Of a stretch of 56,860 nucleotides of DNA, positions 1 through 10,197 are shown in pieces. Position 1 is the stretch's first letter. The number at the start of each line of letters is the position of its first letter. Under the pieces are notes generated by a model. It was not told where the DNA came from, made no database searches, and saw only the letters and a program-made list of their open reading frames with translations. The position numbers were made by a program, and so were the translations under genes. The stretch is from positions 1-56,860 of the forward strand of contig JABANN010000175.1 in assembly GCA_013115125.1 (NCBI GenBank), in the 5' to 3' direction. The stretch is from Perkinsus olseni. Its lineage: Eukaryota; Perkinsozoa; Perkinsida.

Positions 1-952
1 TTACCATAGCTAAAAGGGTGCACGCATGTACACTGAGATTGGGAGATAGACACAATAAGACATTCCTCTAACATTGACATTCATCCGTCCGCGGAGATGT
101 TTGACCGCCCACTGAGACCGCTCAGTGCTCCTTAGTGAGCACATGCCTTTATTAGTAGCCCGGATGTAGACAGGAAAGTGTATTGTTATAGATATCATCT
201 GAAGAGAATAAGCTCAAGTACCAAACCTTACACGGATATTAGGCACTGGTACGGTCGGAACCTGTACCGGACCATGACATACGCGATTAAACAATGCAAT
301 AGTCTCGACGACAAAACTAGCGTCGAGTGATTCAATGGCTTTGCCTGGGATACTTTCTGTAATCCCCTCGGTCGCTTCCCAAATCAGAGCAAAGAGAAGG
401 ACGAGGACTTGACAGTTACATGCCGTCGAGACGCCAATGAAGATAGACACGCTCCCTGGCACCACGGACGGCCGACTGTCCAACGACGTGACAACGACGT
501 CACGATCGATTCCCACATCGTCTGTAGATAGGCTTTTCGAACTGGAATAGCAGTTTGTCTAGCAGGGTGCCTTCAGTATTCTAAGTTTCGTATTCAGTCT
601 TCAGTTGTCTTCAGTAGTTTCGGAGTCGAGCAGGCGATAGTTGTTGTGCACGTGACTTGTGGACTCCGACTGGATGCTTTTACTTGTTCGAGGCTGCTCT
701 TAGTTCAACGCATTCTTAAGTTAACAAACAGCTCGGAACTGGGCGAACAAAGGAAATCCGACTGCTAAAGCGGAACGAAGCATCGTGACGGAGTGAAGAG
801 GTGCTGGCGCGATGTGGTTTCCAGTGCTCTCAGACCACTGTTCTGCGCGCAGGCTGCCTCCCTCGTGGCAGCCCTTTCTCAGGCTCTCACACCGGAGTCG
901 ATCCCTAATTCCCCGTTACCCTGCAAAACCACAGAAGACTCAACCCCCGCCC

Positions 953-1030
953 GTCGTAGCTGATGATAGGTCACCCCACCGGTCGTAGCTGATGATAGGT
1001 CACCCCACCGGTCGTAGCTGATGATAGGTC
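953..1030. repeat. Tandem repeat, 29-nt unit, about 2.7 copies
   Basis: The unit starting GTCGTAGCTGATGATAGG begins at 953, 982 and 1011, a period of exactly 29 nt. The first two copies are complete and the third stops after GATAGGTCA. The copies are identical where they overlap, so the duplication is recent. No gene overlaps it. Confidence 0.9.
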
Positions 1031-1820
1031 AGATTTGAATGGTCCATCGCCGGACAAGCCGTACGAATCACCAACAAGGACTAGGCGGAGACATCGCTGT
1101 GAAAACGCTGACGGCGAATCGCATAACCGACACTTCAATATGTTCTAGTGTTTGGTGGCTGCCAAATTGGTCAGCGATGAGTACTTCAATATTTCGGAGG
1201 ACGCATTATATCGCGAGATCTAAGACTCTGTGCCTGAGTCCAGACTGCTGTGATGCTGTTGCCTTCGTTGCTGTGATGTCTCGACCATGAGGACCGTACA
1301 GTCTAGTTGCGTGTTGCTACATTTTTATAGGTCACCGACGTGATCTATTTCCACTAGCGAATTCATTTCGGTATACCCAAGTACAGCCTCTCGGCGCAGT
1401 CTATGGTCCTGTGTTAGACACAGTCGGATGGTGACTTTTCAAGAGCATCTACAATGTAGATGACATCTACGGCTAGCGCAAGCACATTTAGTAGATGACC
1501 CCGCGCTCACCTGAAGACGGTGTCCCAAAAGGGGTCTCGATTAATTGTCTCTATTGCTGTCTCCCAGTGCTCTTCCTACAGACGTCTTTATGTTATGGTA
1601 TCAGCATAGTGATAGTCCTGCTTGTGAGGTGCCACAAGTTTCACGTTCTGTGCCCAGACGATCTTCCATTATTATTCCAGTCGATGGGTCCAAGAACGGT
1701 CGGAATGCCGCTCCATTGCTATGATTAGTGGCGCAAAGTGCATACGTGCGACTTGGTCCGCATAGAGTGACGCGAGCGATTTTGGTATAGCTGGAAATGG
1801 GGCAAAATTTGTCCGGCAAA

Positions 1821-1876
1821 TCACCACAAGCGTTGAGAGGTCACCACAAGCATGGAGAGATCACCACAAGCGTTGA
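1821..1876. repeat. Tandem repeat, 20-nt unit, three copies
   Basis: TCACCACAAG begins at 1821, 1841 and 1861. The first and third copies continue CGTTGAG, and the middle copy reads CATGGAG. The repeat lies about 200 nt upstream of the first secreted-family gene. Confidence 0.85.
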
Positions 1877-2083
1877 GTTAAACTATGTGATATAGTCTAT
1901 ATCGCCCATCAGAGGAATCAGCAGGCGTTCACGGTATCGATGGAGTTTGTTCGACAACGTCTCAAGTCGCCTTAATACACACGGTATAGTTCTACCGCCG
2001 CCGGACGCGACCACCGGTCTTATCGTTGACCTGATCGTCCCGTTCGTTCTCTCGCATGTAATTTGGCGTCCCCTTCCCCAACA

Positions 2084-2857
2084 ATGACCTTCCGTCTCGT
2101 CGCCTATCTCTCTATCGCCTCACTGGTGACTGCTTTCCGCCAGGTAGACTACGGTACCTTCATCTATGACGTCAAGGAGCCGCATCCGTTCAAGTTGACA
2201 TTCACCACCACTCACGACCATTATGGTCTGCTCTCCATACAATGTGGGAAAAAAGCATTCCGAGATAATTGGTTGAAGCTGACTGTACCCGGAGGCGACA
2301 TCTACGACCCAACACTGAATGAGTTCCCAGACACTGAATATGGGAAGATGTTACACCAGCGTTGGGTTCGCCTTGCTCGAGAAACATGTCCTCAACTCCA
2401 ATTCTATGATAGCGATTTGGAATACTTCTTCGTTAACAAAGCAGGTGATGCAGTGACGCAAATTGGAGGTGGAGAAGTTTCCGTTCCGCGGCAGTGGTAC
2501 CCACTGATACCAGGGAGATACTGGTCCGAGCCTTCGACATCATCATTCAGGCTGAAGTTAGACGTTCACCCCGATGGGACCACTTATGTGGTACTCGGCT
2601 GCAAAGACGGTGACACCGGTGGTCATGAGAGATTTCGTCTTGTGAAGAAGGACGATGATGAGCGTTACGAACTGACGACCTTCCCGGGCCATTCTACGGT
2701 GGAAGAACTCCTCGACAGTTTCAAGCAGGCTTGTCCTGATCTCTGGAACCCAAGGTACGCGGAACAACTTAAGAACATGGGGTTCGCTAACTACGATGCT
2801 GTGTACGTCTGGGGATATTTCGGCCGAGATCGCCTTCACAGGCAACCTATTAGGTAG
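2084..2857 (+). CDS. Secreted protein, lineage-specific family, copy 1
   Basis: The product is 257 residues with a clear signal peptide (MTFRLVAYLSIASLVTA) followed by a mature domain rich in Trp, Tyr and Asp. I do not recognise the family. Copy 3 (10198) is collinear over the whole length, and both share the landmarks FRQVDYGTF, HPFKLTFTTTHDHYGL, CPxL/I, PRQWxPLIPGRYWSEPS and a C-terminal ACPDLW. Four or five conserved Cys (for example QCGKK, ETCP, GCK, ACP) suggest disulphides outside the cytosol. The start was placed at the ATG at 2084 because it gives the signal peptide directly and its context (CCCAACAATGAC) is the same in copy 3; the open frame upstream has no ATG. No intron is seen. 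A secreted effector or surface role is only a guess. Confidence 0.8.
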   Translation: MTFRLVAYLSIASLVTAFRQVDYGTFIYDVKEPHPFKLTFTTTHDHYGLLSIQCGKKAFRDNWLKLTVPGGDIYDPTLNEFPDTEYGKMLHQRWVRLARETCPQLQFYDSDLEYFFVNKAGDAVTQIGGGEVSVPRQWYPLIPGRYWSEPSTSSFRLKLDVHPDGTTYVVLGCKDGDTGGHERFRLVKKDDDERYELTTFPGHSTVEELLDSFKQACPDLWNPRYAEQLKNMGFANYDAVYVWGYFGRDRLHRQPIR

Positions 2858-4257
2858 CTTCTCTGTGATGATTCTTTCGCTGCATCTAGCGCAGAATAGC
2901 GCCACCTTTCTGGCTTTTTTTGAGAAGATTTCCGTGCTGAGGCGGCTGTACTTCGTGTTAACTCCGATGGCGCGCACGGCTTGCTAGTGAAGCTCGACCG
3001 CCAGTATTGGATCAGCTCAGCTGATTCTTTTTTTTTACGTACCCCAATAAGCTGCGGGGAACTCGCGAACCCGCTTACTTTTTCATTGTTATTATTATTC
3101 TTATTGATATTCTTACCAATCTCTCATTATTATTTTTATTATTTCGGTCAGACTTATGGACTAATATGACATTATCATCAGATTCCAGCATCCTCATTTC
3201 TTAATGAATGACTCCGATTCTCCAACGGGTATTGAGTTGTCACTGCAAGGTCCGCACTTGAGCCCAAAGATGCTCCAGAGGGGAATCCTACGAACAGTAG
3301 GCCTCGCTAAGCATTAAACTGTTGAATACGTTGTGCCACTCGGATGTTCCTGTGCGTCAGTGCGCGTAGTCGCAGGTAGTACAGTACGTATGCGCATCGT
3401 TACACTCGTGAGAAGAACATCACCATGTGAATAGGCCTCTACCTCACGGCCAATTGTTGCGTAGACAGTGCCGAACGGCCAACCGTTTGTATAGCATAGG
3501 TGTTAAGACCCAGAAACGCCGATGTAACTAGAATCAAGGTCAAGGTTAGAACCAGAAAAAAGGTAGGAGTTTGCCACAGTTAGCACGGGGTTAACTAGAT
3601 GAACTAGTCGAACTATCGTGACTCGTGCCACCTTGGCGCAAGTTCGTAGTGTGCCTACAGAACTCAACACTTCTTCGAGCGCATGACTCACACATCGAAA
3701 TCCCTTCAATCAGCTCCGGGACTCAGTTCCCGCGCCCGAACTATCCGCTAAAGTAAGGAAGCCAACTGCGGGGCGGAAATGAGAAGCTCATTATCCTGAG
3801 CTGTTGTCACAACACTGTTGTCAGGCCCATCGCATCAGCACTCCACAGCAGGCTATCGTAATTGCTTGTGTAGGAAGTGAGCGCCACAACCTAACGAGCA
3901 CTGTTGTCTACGCCCGAGCGTACCTCTTGGGCACCCATATCAGAAAAAGCCTTCTTATTCTACGCGGTCACGGCGTGCGAGTTACACATTCTCTTTATGC
4001 GCACGGTTACTCACAGTGGAGAACAAAAACTAGCGGGTTTCCTTCGCTGCCAACGCAAAGCCCACATTGATACAGAAAATCATACGCGAGAAAGGGCCAT
4101 AGCAGTATTCTCATACCGTGGTCACGACTCACGCATGCAGCTTTAAACAATGAGATACCATGCATCCACTACTTCCCACCAGACTTGCTACGAGGAAGTA
4201 TTGACCACACGGCCGAGTGAAATCAATGAGTACACGACAACGTGAGCGCCATGCTAG
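2858..4257. other. Spacer between secreted copy 1 and 14-3-3 copy a
   Basis: The 3' ends of a plus and a minus gene face each other here. A T-rich, TTATTATT-like stretch at about 3028-3170 is the only compositional landmark and could belong to the 3' region of copy 1. Short open frames exist on both strands, but none has family resemblance or splice structure. Confidence 0.5.
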
Positions 4258-5050
4258 TTACGCCGCACCATCACCACCATCCTGATCAGATGTCCAAAGA
4301 GTCAAATTGTCTCTAAGGAGCTGCATGATGAGAGTGGAGTCCTTGTAGCTATCCTCGCTGACATTATCCAGCTCAGCAATGGCGTCTTCGAATGCCGTCC
4401 TCGCCATCTTACAAGCCTCGTCAGGCTGATTCAAAACCTCGTAGTAGAAAACGGAGAAGTTGAGGGCAAGACCGAGCCTGATCGGATGAGTTACCAACAA
4501 ATCAGATTGGGCCGTAGCAGAAGCATCCTTGTATGCCTGGTGAGCGTTCTCAGCAGCAGTGCTCTTGCCCTCGCCCGAGTTGAATTCGGCGATGTAGCGA
4601 TAGTAGTCGCCTTTCATCTTATAATAGAAGACCTTAGACTCCCCGCTCTGCGAGCTCGGAATGAGGTACTTGTCGAGAAGCTGCAGTATGGTGTCGCAGA
4701 TCTCCTGGAGCTCGGCTTCGACCTTCTCTCTGTAACCTTTAGCGATCTCCGAGTTCGAATTGTTACCCTTAGATGACTCCTTCTGTTCGACCGACGAGAT
4801 AATACGCCACGATGCGCGACGGGAGCCAACCGCGTTCTTGTAGGCAACCGACAAGAGGTTGCGCTCCTGAGATGAAGAGGAAGCACGAGGAACAGCGCAT
4901 GAAAGCCCAAAGTAATGGAGATCTTACCTCAACTGTTAGCTCTTTACCATCCTCCGCGACCATTTTCATGTACTTGGCCATCTCATCGTAGCGCTCAGCT
5001 TGCTCAGCCAATTTGGCGAAGTAAACGTTCTTCTCGCGCTCATCAGCCAT
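4258..5050 (-). CDS. 14-3-3 protein, copy a
   Basis: This is a 14-3-3 phosphoserine/phosphothreonine-binding adaptor, about 243 residues, which acts as a dimer in the cytosol on kinase targets. Exon 1 (5050-4928) encodes 41 residues beginning [20 protein letters not shown]. The intron (4927-4867, 61 nt, GTAAGA...CAG) is phase 0, and exon 2 (4866-4258) begins [20 protein letters not shown]. The phosphopeptide-binding residues are all present: Lys in YKNAV, Arg in GSRR, and Arg-Tyr in [11 protein letters not shown]. The last helices, from [19 protein letters not shown] to [12 protein letters not shown], are canonical. The acidic tail is short (DGGDGAA). The last 200 nt of coding sequence is identical to copy b. 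Confidence 0.96.
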
Positions 5051-5687
5051 GATTGGTTCTGCTCAAATCAACACCGAGACGAGCTACTGAAATGCAGTCG
5101 AGCCCGAACGTCAAACCGAAGTAACTAGTGCCGTAACACGTCGATGGACTACTGAGTCGTCGAAATTTCTCGCGCTGCGTCCCACAAGCTTCAAATGAAA
5201 CGGCTGGAATCCTGAAAATGTCGCGCGCCTCACAAACAAATCGTTCTGTACTTGTAAGCCAAGCACAGCATAAAAATGCTCAGCAGGTGAGAAGAACTTG
5301 TGAATAAAGTTTTCTTACACCAACCGCAACAGTTGAGTGGTTCATAGTCAAGTGTCCCTCGGAAATCAGACCCTCATAAGGCGGACCCATGTCGTTTGAT
5401 TCAGACTGAATCATCCAATGATTGAAGGGAGATCGAACAAGCACGGCATAAACAGGGCGGCGGAGGCCCCTTGGCAGACGATGTAGTCGATGCTAATGAA
5501 AACACTCGCAGCAGAAGACGTCTAACTGGCCCCTCCCCTGCCCCTACTAATCAAACTCAACGCCAAACCTTGTATATTTGAGAATGAATCAGCATCGGTT
5601 TAGTTCTAATGATTAGTCAAACAGCACCGCATCGTTATAGATGATAACCGCCACTTAAAGACCTCAACAGCACGTCGACAATCCGCC
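5051..5687. other. Spacer between 14-3-3 copies a and b
   Basis: This is about 640 nt between two head-to-tail minus-strand genes and presumably holds the promoter of copy a and the 3' end of copy b. No open frame of note and no recognisable control element was found. Confidence 0.5.
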
Positions 5688-6578
5688 CTATTGCGCAGCA
5701 TCGGCTGCGCCGTCCTGATCAGATGTCCAAAGAGTCAAATTGTCTCTAAGGAGCTGCATGATGAGAGTGGAGTCCTTGTAGCTATCCTCGCTGACATTAT
5801 CCAGCTCAGCAATGGCGTCTTCGAATGCCGTCCTCGCCATCTTACAAGCCTCGTCAGGCTGATTCAAAACCTCGTAGTAGAAAACGGAGAAGTTGAGGGC
5901 AAGACCGAGCCTTATCGGATGAGTGACCGGCAGACCGGATTGGGCAATGGCAGTAGCATCCTTATACGCCTGATGCGCAGCTTCAGAGGCATTGCTCTTG
6001 CCCTCACCCGAGTTGAATTCAGCAATATAACGGTTGTAATCCCCCTTCATCTTATAATAGAAGACCTTCGATTCATCGGTTTGAGAGTGCGGTATGAGAC
6101 TCTTTTCCAACAATGTGAGAATAGTGTCGCAAATGCCCTGGAGCTCGGCCTCGATCTTCTCCCTGTAACTCTTAGCGATCTCGGCATTGCTGGTGTTGCC
6201 TTTGGAGGCCTCCTTCTGCTCGACAGATGATACAATCCTCCAGGAGGCACGTCGAGACCCAACAGCGTTCTTGTAGGCAACCGACAAGAGATTGCGCTCC
6301 TAAAAAGCAACGCGATGGCAAACAGAGCCTCTCACTCCGCGACCTGCAGAGTAATAAGTCACAGTGGACACTACAGAATCACGCAAAACAAAACGCACAA
6401 CAGCCATAAACAACCTAGTTACGTTACAAACCGCACTGCAGCATGCTGGGCTTACTTCCACGCTCAGCTCGGCGTTAGTCTCCGCAACGGCCTTCATGAA
6501 AGATGCCATCTCGTCGTAGCGCTCAGCCTGCTCGGCGAGCTTTGAGAGATACACGTTTTTCTCACGTTCGTCAGCCAT
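5688..6578 (-). CDS. 14-3-3 protein, copy b (mosaic)
   Basis: About 244 residues, with the same two-exon structure as copy a: exon 1 6578-6456 (41 codons), intron 6455-6300 (156 nt, GTAAGC...TAG, phase 0) and exon 2 6299-5688. The binding Lys, Arg and Arg-Tyr are kept, but the usual DYYRY is DYNRY, with Asn for the residue before the binding Arg-Tyr pair. Sequence 5714-5912 is identical to copy a (4281-4479), and 6138-6300 is identical to copy c (13003-13165), while the middle differs from both. The simplest reading is gene conversion from both neighbours. The gene appears intact and ends DGAADAAQ. Confidence 0.95.
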
Positions 6579-7053
6579 GATAAGTAGAGTAGTACTTTTT
6601 TATGTAGCAGTGATGGATACGCAGGACGCTTATGTGCATGCGTACGAGCATGTAGGAGCCGTGAGAGTTCAAGATTGCAAGTGAGGATTTGCTAGACCAT
6701 GAGTCAAGCAAACAATTCGTTAGTAGTCAGTCGGACGCACACCACCTGGATTTCCTTTCTAGTGTCGGCGACACTGTGTCGCTCTTCATTACGGCATATT
6801 ACTTAGCCAATGTTATAGAGCAACGAAGTAGCAAAAGACCTTGTCCCGCGATCACCTTAGAATTGCAGTGTCACGACCCGGCCCGGCTTAGTTAGCTCGT
6901 CTCTCGCCGATTTGTGCTGTTGTGAGGCATATGAATACAATGCAATGGTATCAGATGGCTCGTCGACGGCTTAGCTCCAGGATTTCACTCAACTGAGATA
7001 CTTCATTCTCCAGCCAGGATTCGCTCACCGACCCGAGGGGATGTGCGCATAAC

Positions 7054-7088
7054 CATCTAGCGAGACTCGAGCCGAGTCTCGCGAGATG
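7054..7088. repeat. Hairpin: 16-bp stem, 3-nt loop
   Basis: The left arm CATCTAGCGAGACTCG pairs with the right arm CGAGTCTCGCGAGATG around the loop AGC, with one mismatch at the sixth base of the left arm. It is followed two bases later by a second hairpin. Confidence 0.85.
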
Positions 7089-7090
7089 GT

Positions 7091-7123
7091 TTGAACTGAG
7101 CCGAGTCAATCGGCTCAGTTGAA
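7091..7123. repeat. Hairpin: 14-bp stem, 5-nt loop
   Basis: TTGAACTGAGCCGA pairs with TCGGCTCAGTTGAA around the loop GTCAA, with one mismatch. It sits immediately beside the hairpin at 7054-7088. The core CCGAGTC also occurs in the first hairpin. Confidence 0.85.
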
Positions 7124-7429
7124 TCAAAAAATCTTCTGTCGAGAATTTGATCGGGGACATATTCACGTCTGCTTGGGTGAATTCCACTCCCGCTGAGCCT
7201 CCTGTGGAAAGGGTGCTACCATAAACACAGGGGTTCAAACATTGTACCGCGTAACATAAGGATACAGGAACAATGCTCTCATTCCAGGATGGGCTGAATC
7301 CAGAGGAATCTAATCGCGAGGCCTGACGACAGCTAACTGGGCTAGCTTCACCCTCGTGTCGCTCACGAGTTGTCTCCTTATTTCAGCCGTCTTCTACCGA
7401 TATCTGCTTCGATTGGTGTTGGTAGGCCT

Positions 7430-7600
7430 TCACCGTCTGCACACCTGCTCGAGTACTCGTAAGGAATCACCCGGCGACCTCCAATGGCAAGTATGTAAGC
7501 ATATCGCGTTGCTGCTAAAGTAACCATAAGCAATAGCAGTAGACAGCGGTCTCCACCGACGTCACGATCGATTCCCATATAGCTATGGGTGACCACACCC
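7430..7600. repeat. Upstream block shared by secreted copies 2 and 3
   Basis: This block aligns by eye with about 9765-9920. The shared anchors are CTGC-C-GAGTACTCGTAAG, GTATGTAAG and GTAGACAG, and the order and spacing are kept. The end of the block (CGACGTCACGATCGATTCCC) also matches 495-516 far upstream of copy 1. These parts are probably co-duplicated promoter regions. Confidence 0.6.
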
Positions 7601-7878
7601 CGTCACGGGGCTATTCGTTGCAATTATGTCTCACTGGGGGGCATCGGCCCTAGGACTTCAGTCATCTTGTCATGCCTAGTATTGCTCTGAAGACGTCGAT
7701 AATGTTAAGGAGGTCCTGCGGTGGTGAATTCGCTTCACTCGACTACATCTCAGACGGTCGTAGTCCAGTATAGCTGTTCTGCAGCTACAGTGTATGCGGC
7801 CGCTGCGAATCTCCACATTCATTTGGTCGTCTCGCTCGTACTTCTCAGCCTGTAGCTTCATGAAACCCGTTTTCAACA

Positions 7879-8598
7879 ATGGCTATCCCCCTTGTCGTCT
7901 ATCTTTCCATTGCCTCCCTTGTCACTGCTTTCACCCACGTGGACTACGGTAACTTCGTCTACGAGACCAAGGGCCGACACGCCATTAAGTTGGTTCTCAA
8001 CACGACCCATGATGGTTATGGTCTCTTCTATATAGAATGTGGTCGTAGACGTTTTCAAGGGGATTGGTTCCCGCTCACCGTGGTTGAGCATGACCCGCAC
8101 CTCGTAGTACTTCATGAATTCCCTAATGAGAAGGCTACCCTCCATAAGTATTGGCTCCAGTGCGCTCGTGCTACATGTCCGAAACTGGAATTCCGAGAGT
8201 TAGATTTCCTAGAGTTCATGGTCGACAACGTAGGTGATGCACGAACTGACGTAGGAGGTAAAGAAGTTATTTTGAAACGACAATGGTTACCACTGATCCC
8301 GGGGAGGTACTGGTCTGACGAGTCCGTATCAGAGTTCAAACAGCAGTTTGACGTTCACCCGGACGGATTCGTTTATGTCAACATCGGAGGTGTCGCCTCG
8401 AGAGAAAGAAAGGCAGCGATCGCTTCGAGTTGACAACCATTCCGGGCCGTTACACGGTGGAAGATCTCCTCGAAAGTTTCAAGGAAGTCTGCCCTGCTCT
8501 CTTGCCTCCCGTTTTTAACCGTTTTCGAGAGCAATTGAAGAATATTGGATGCCTTGAGGAACTATGGTAGCGAACGTCTTTACAGGCGTAGTTTGTAA
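7879..8598 (+). pseudogene. Secreted family, copy 2 (broken)
   Basis: The start MAIPLVVYLSIASLVTAFTH is a good signal peptide, and the first 170 codons align with copies 1 and 3 (THVDYGNFVYE, KLVLNTTHDGYGLF, LIPGRYWS, DVHPDGFVYV). The frame then fails near 8385-8400, just after YVNIGG, and stops at 8434. The expected continuation is in the next frame (DRFELTTIPGRYTVEDLLES, then FREQLKNIG). A second shift near 8570 is needed to reach a C-terminal GSERLYRRSL at 8566-8598 that matches GSDRLF in copy 3. At least two indels therefore break this host gene. A shortened secreted protein of 184 residues could still be made. Confidence 0.8.
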
Positions 8599-10197
8599 TT
8601 TTTGTGTTGTTTCCAGCACGGGCATGCTACGAGCTCTAGCCTAGCCGCTAGGTCCTAGCGCTGCTAAGGCTCGGTCAGCATCGCGCTCGAATATCATCAT
8701 ACGTTAGGGAAGTCAGGTGGGGAAGTCCCCCTTATCTTCTCAGTCATCCCACATGGATGACATTCTCATGGGTTGTGATCAGCCTCGAAGGACCTACTTA
8801 ACTCTACCAACGATACTTAATGGTGATCTACCATTCGGTTTCAGAGATATTGCCTGCTTTGGTTCCAGTGATATGGGTAACTGCGCTCGGCTGACCTCGA
8901 CCAGCTACCGACGTAACGATACGCAGCTGATACGTAGTTCTTGGTTTAACGTGAAGCTACATGGCCCGTACACTGCTGACTGGAACTCGAAAAGTTCGAA
9001 CTCGTATTTGTAACTCGCTCGCAACTACACTGTGGTCTGCAGGACGCCGACGAACCAGTGCCGAATTTGGCGATGCAAAAGGCAACCGTAGAACTTCAGT
9101 CAATGTGGTGCGCGTATCCCACGACTTCCACAATGATAGAGGGCTCTCCTCGCACTATTTCCAGGTGGTAACACTTCTAGCTCTACCAGTCTTCGGACTG
9201 TGAGCGGAGAGCGAGTCGCACGTTGACTCCAGCCCTAAACTAGTTGGTCTTCATATCGACCCCCACTTGTGGTAATGCTCTTCCTTGATCGTCATCGTGC
9301 GCAGTTTTCCATTCAAGAACTGCCCCAGCAAAGGATAGAATGATCCCTTGAGAACGTGGATAGCGCTCCGCGACCTGGCCTCAGCGAAGAACTCACCTCG
9401 GTAGTTCCCCATCGATTGAACGAATAGACAAGATTATAGGCTGATACCCCGTCGACGCTCGATGCCGCAAGATTATGAGTCGCCGGGTTTCTCTGGCGTC
9501 ACCAACAGTAAGATATAACAAGCAGTTCACACCAGTGAGTGGCTCCAGGTTTCGTGCCTGCTCGCCTGCGGCGTCTTGTGATGTGTCGAGGGATCGCGAG
9601 ACCCGTAAAGAGTTCCCATCAGAGACCGCGGTCTTTGACATCGACATGAGTTAAGAAACTTATTACATGAGAATGGCTCAGATGATCGCTATGCCTCATG
9701 TCACTTGAGAGATGTCTCTTCATCCTATCCGTCACGCGCCGAAATTTACTGTGAACGATACCCGCTGAACATCTGCAGACCTGCCCGAGTACTCGTAAGC
9801 AACCGCCAGGTAATTTCCTACAGCCTGTATGTAAGAAGTTGCATTGTTGCTAGACCAACTGTAGACATGAAGAGTAGACAGCCGAATGTCCGCCGGTGTC
9901 ACGAAGCATTGCCATGTACTGTAGCTGCGGGTGACGCCACCGTGTCACTAGGTTGTTCATTGCCATCCTCTCTTCGGCTACTCGCGCTACTGCTAGGAGC
10001 TTCGATCACCTCTTCCCGTTTATTTCTGTTTTGAAAAGATTTGCAGTATTGTCGGTATCGATTCGGCAGCATCTCCGGCTCGCGTAGTCCGGTTTCATTA
10101 TACCAGGGCTCACCGCGACGAACGCGAGTCTCGTCGTGGAGCTGATCTTCTCGTTCGTTATCTCTCTACAGGCCGTTTAGTGTTGCCTTCCCCAACA
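8599..10197. other. Spacer between secreted copies 2 and 3
   Basis: Apart from the block at about 9765-9920 related to 7430-7600 and the sequence just before copy 3 that resembles that before copy 1 (TCGTTCGTT, then CTTCCCCAACAATGAC), nothing is recognised. Open frames of 80-110 codons occur on both strands but lack ATG context, splice sites or family resemblance. Confidence 0.5.

Larger units (their letters stand above)
1..2083. other. Gene-free upstream region
   Basis: No open frame here starts with ATG and looks like a protein. The stretch holds two short tandem repeats (listed separately), a near copy of the intronic 12-mer at 770-781 (11 of 12 bases), and around 470-520 a block resembling the sequence at 7560-7590 upstream of the second secreted-family gene (both contain GACGTCACGATCGATTCCCA). 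It may therefore include the decayed upstream part of another family member. No promoter element can be named. Confidence 0.5.
6579..7878. other. Spacer with hairpins and a repeated upstream block
   Basis: The divergent upstream regions of 14-3-3 copy b and secreted copy 2 lie here. It contains two adjacent hairpins (listed separately). A block at about 7430-7600 is related to about 9765-9920 upstream of secreted copy 3: both have ACCTGCxCGAGTACTCGTAA followed at similar spacing by GTATGTAAG and by GTAGACAGC. The family was therefore duplicated together with its upstream sequence. No supported gene was found. Confidence 0.6.
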
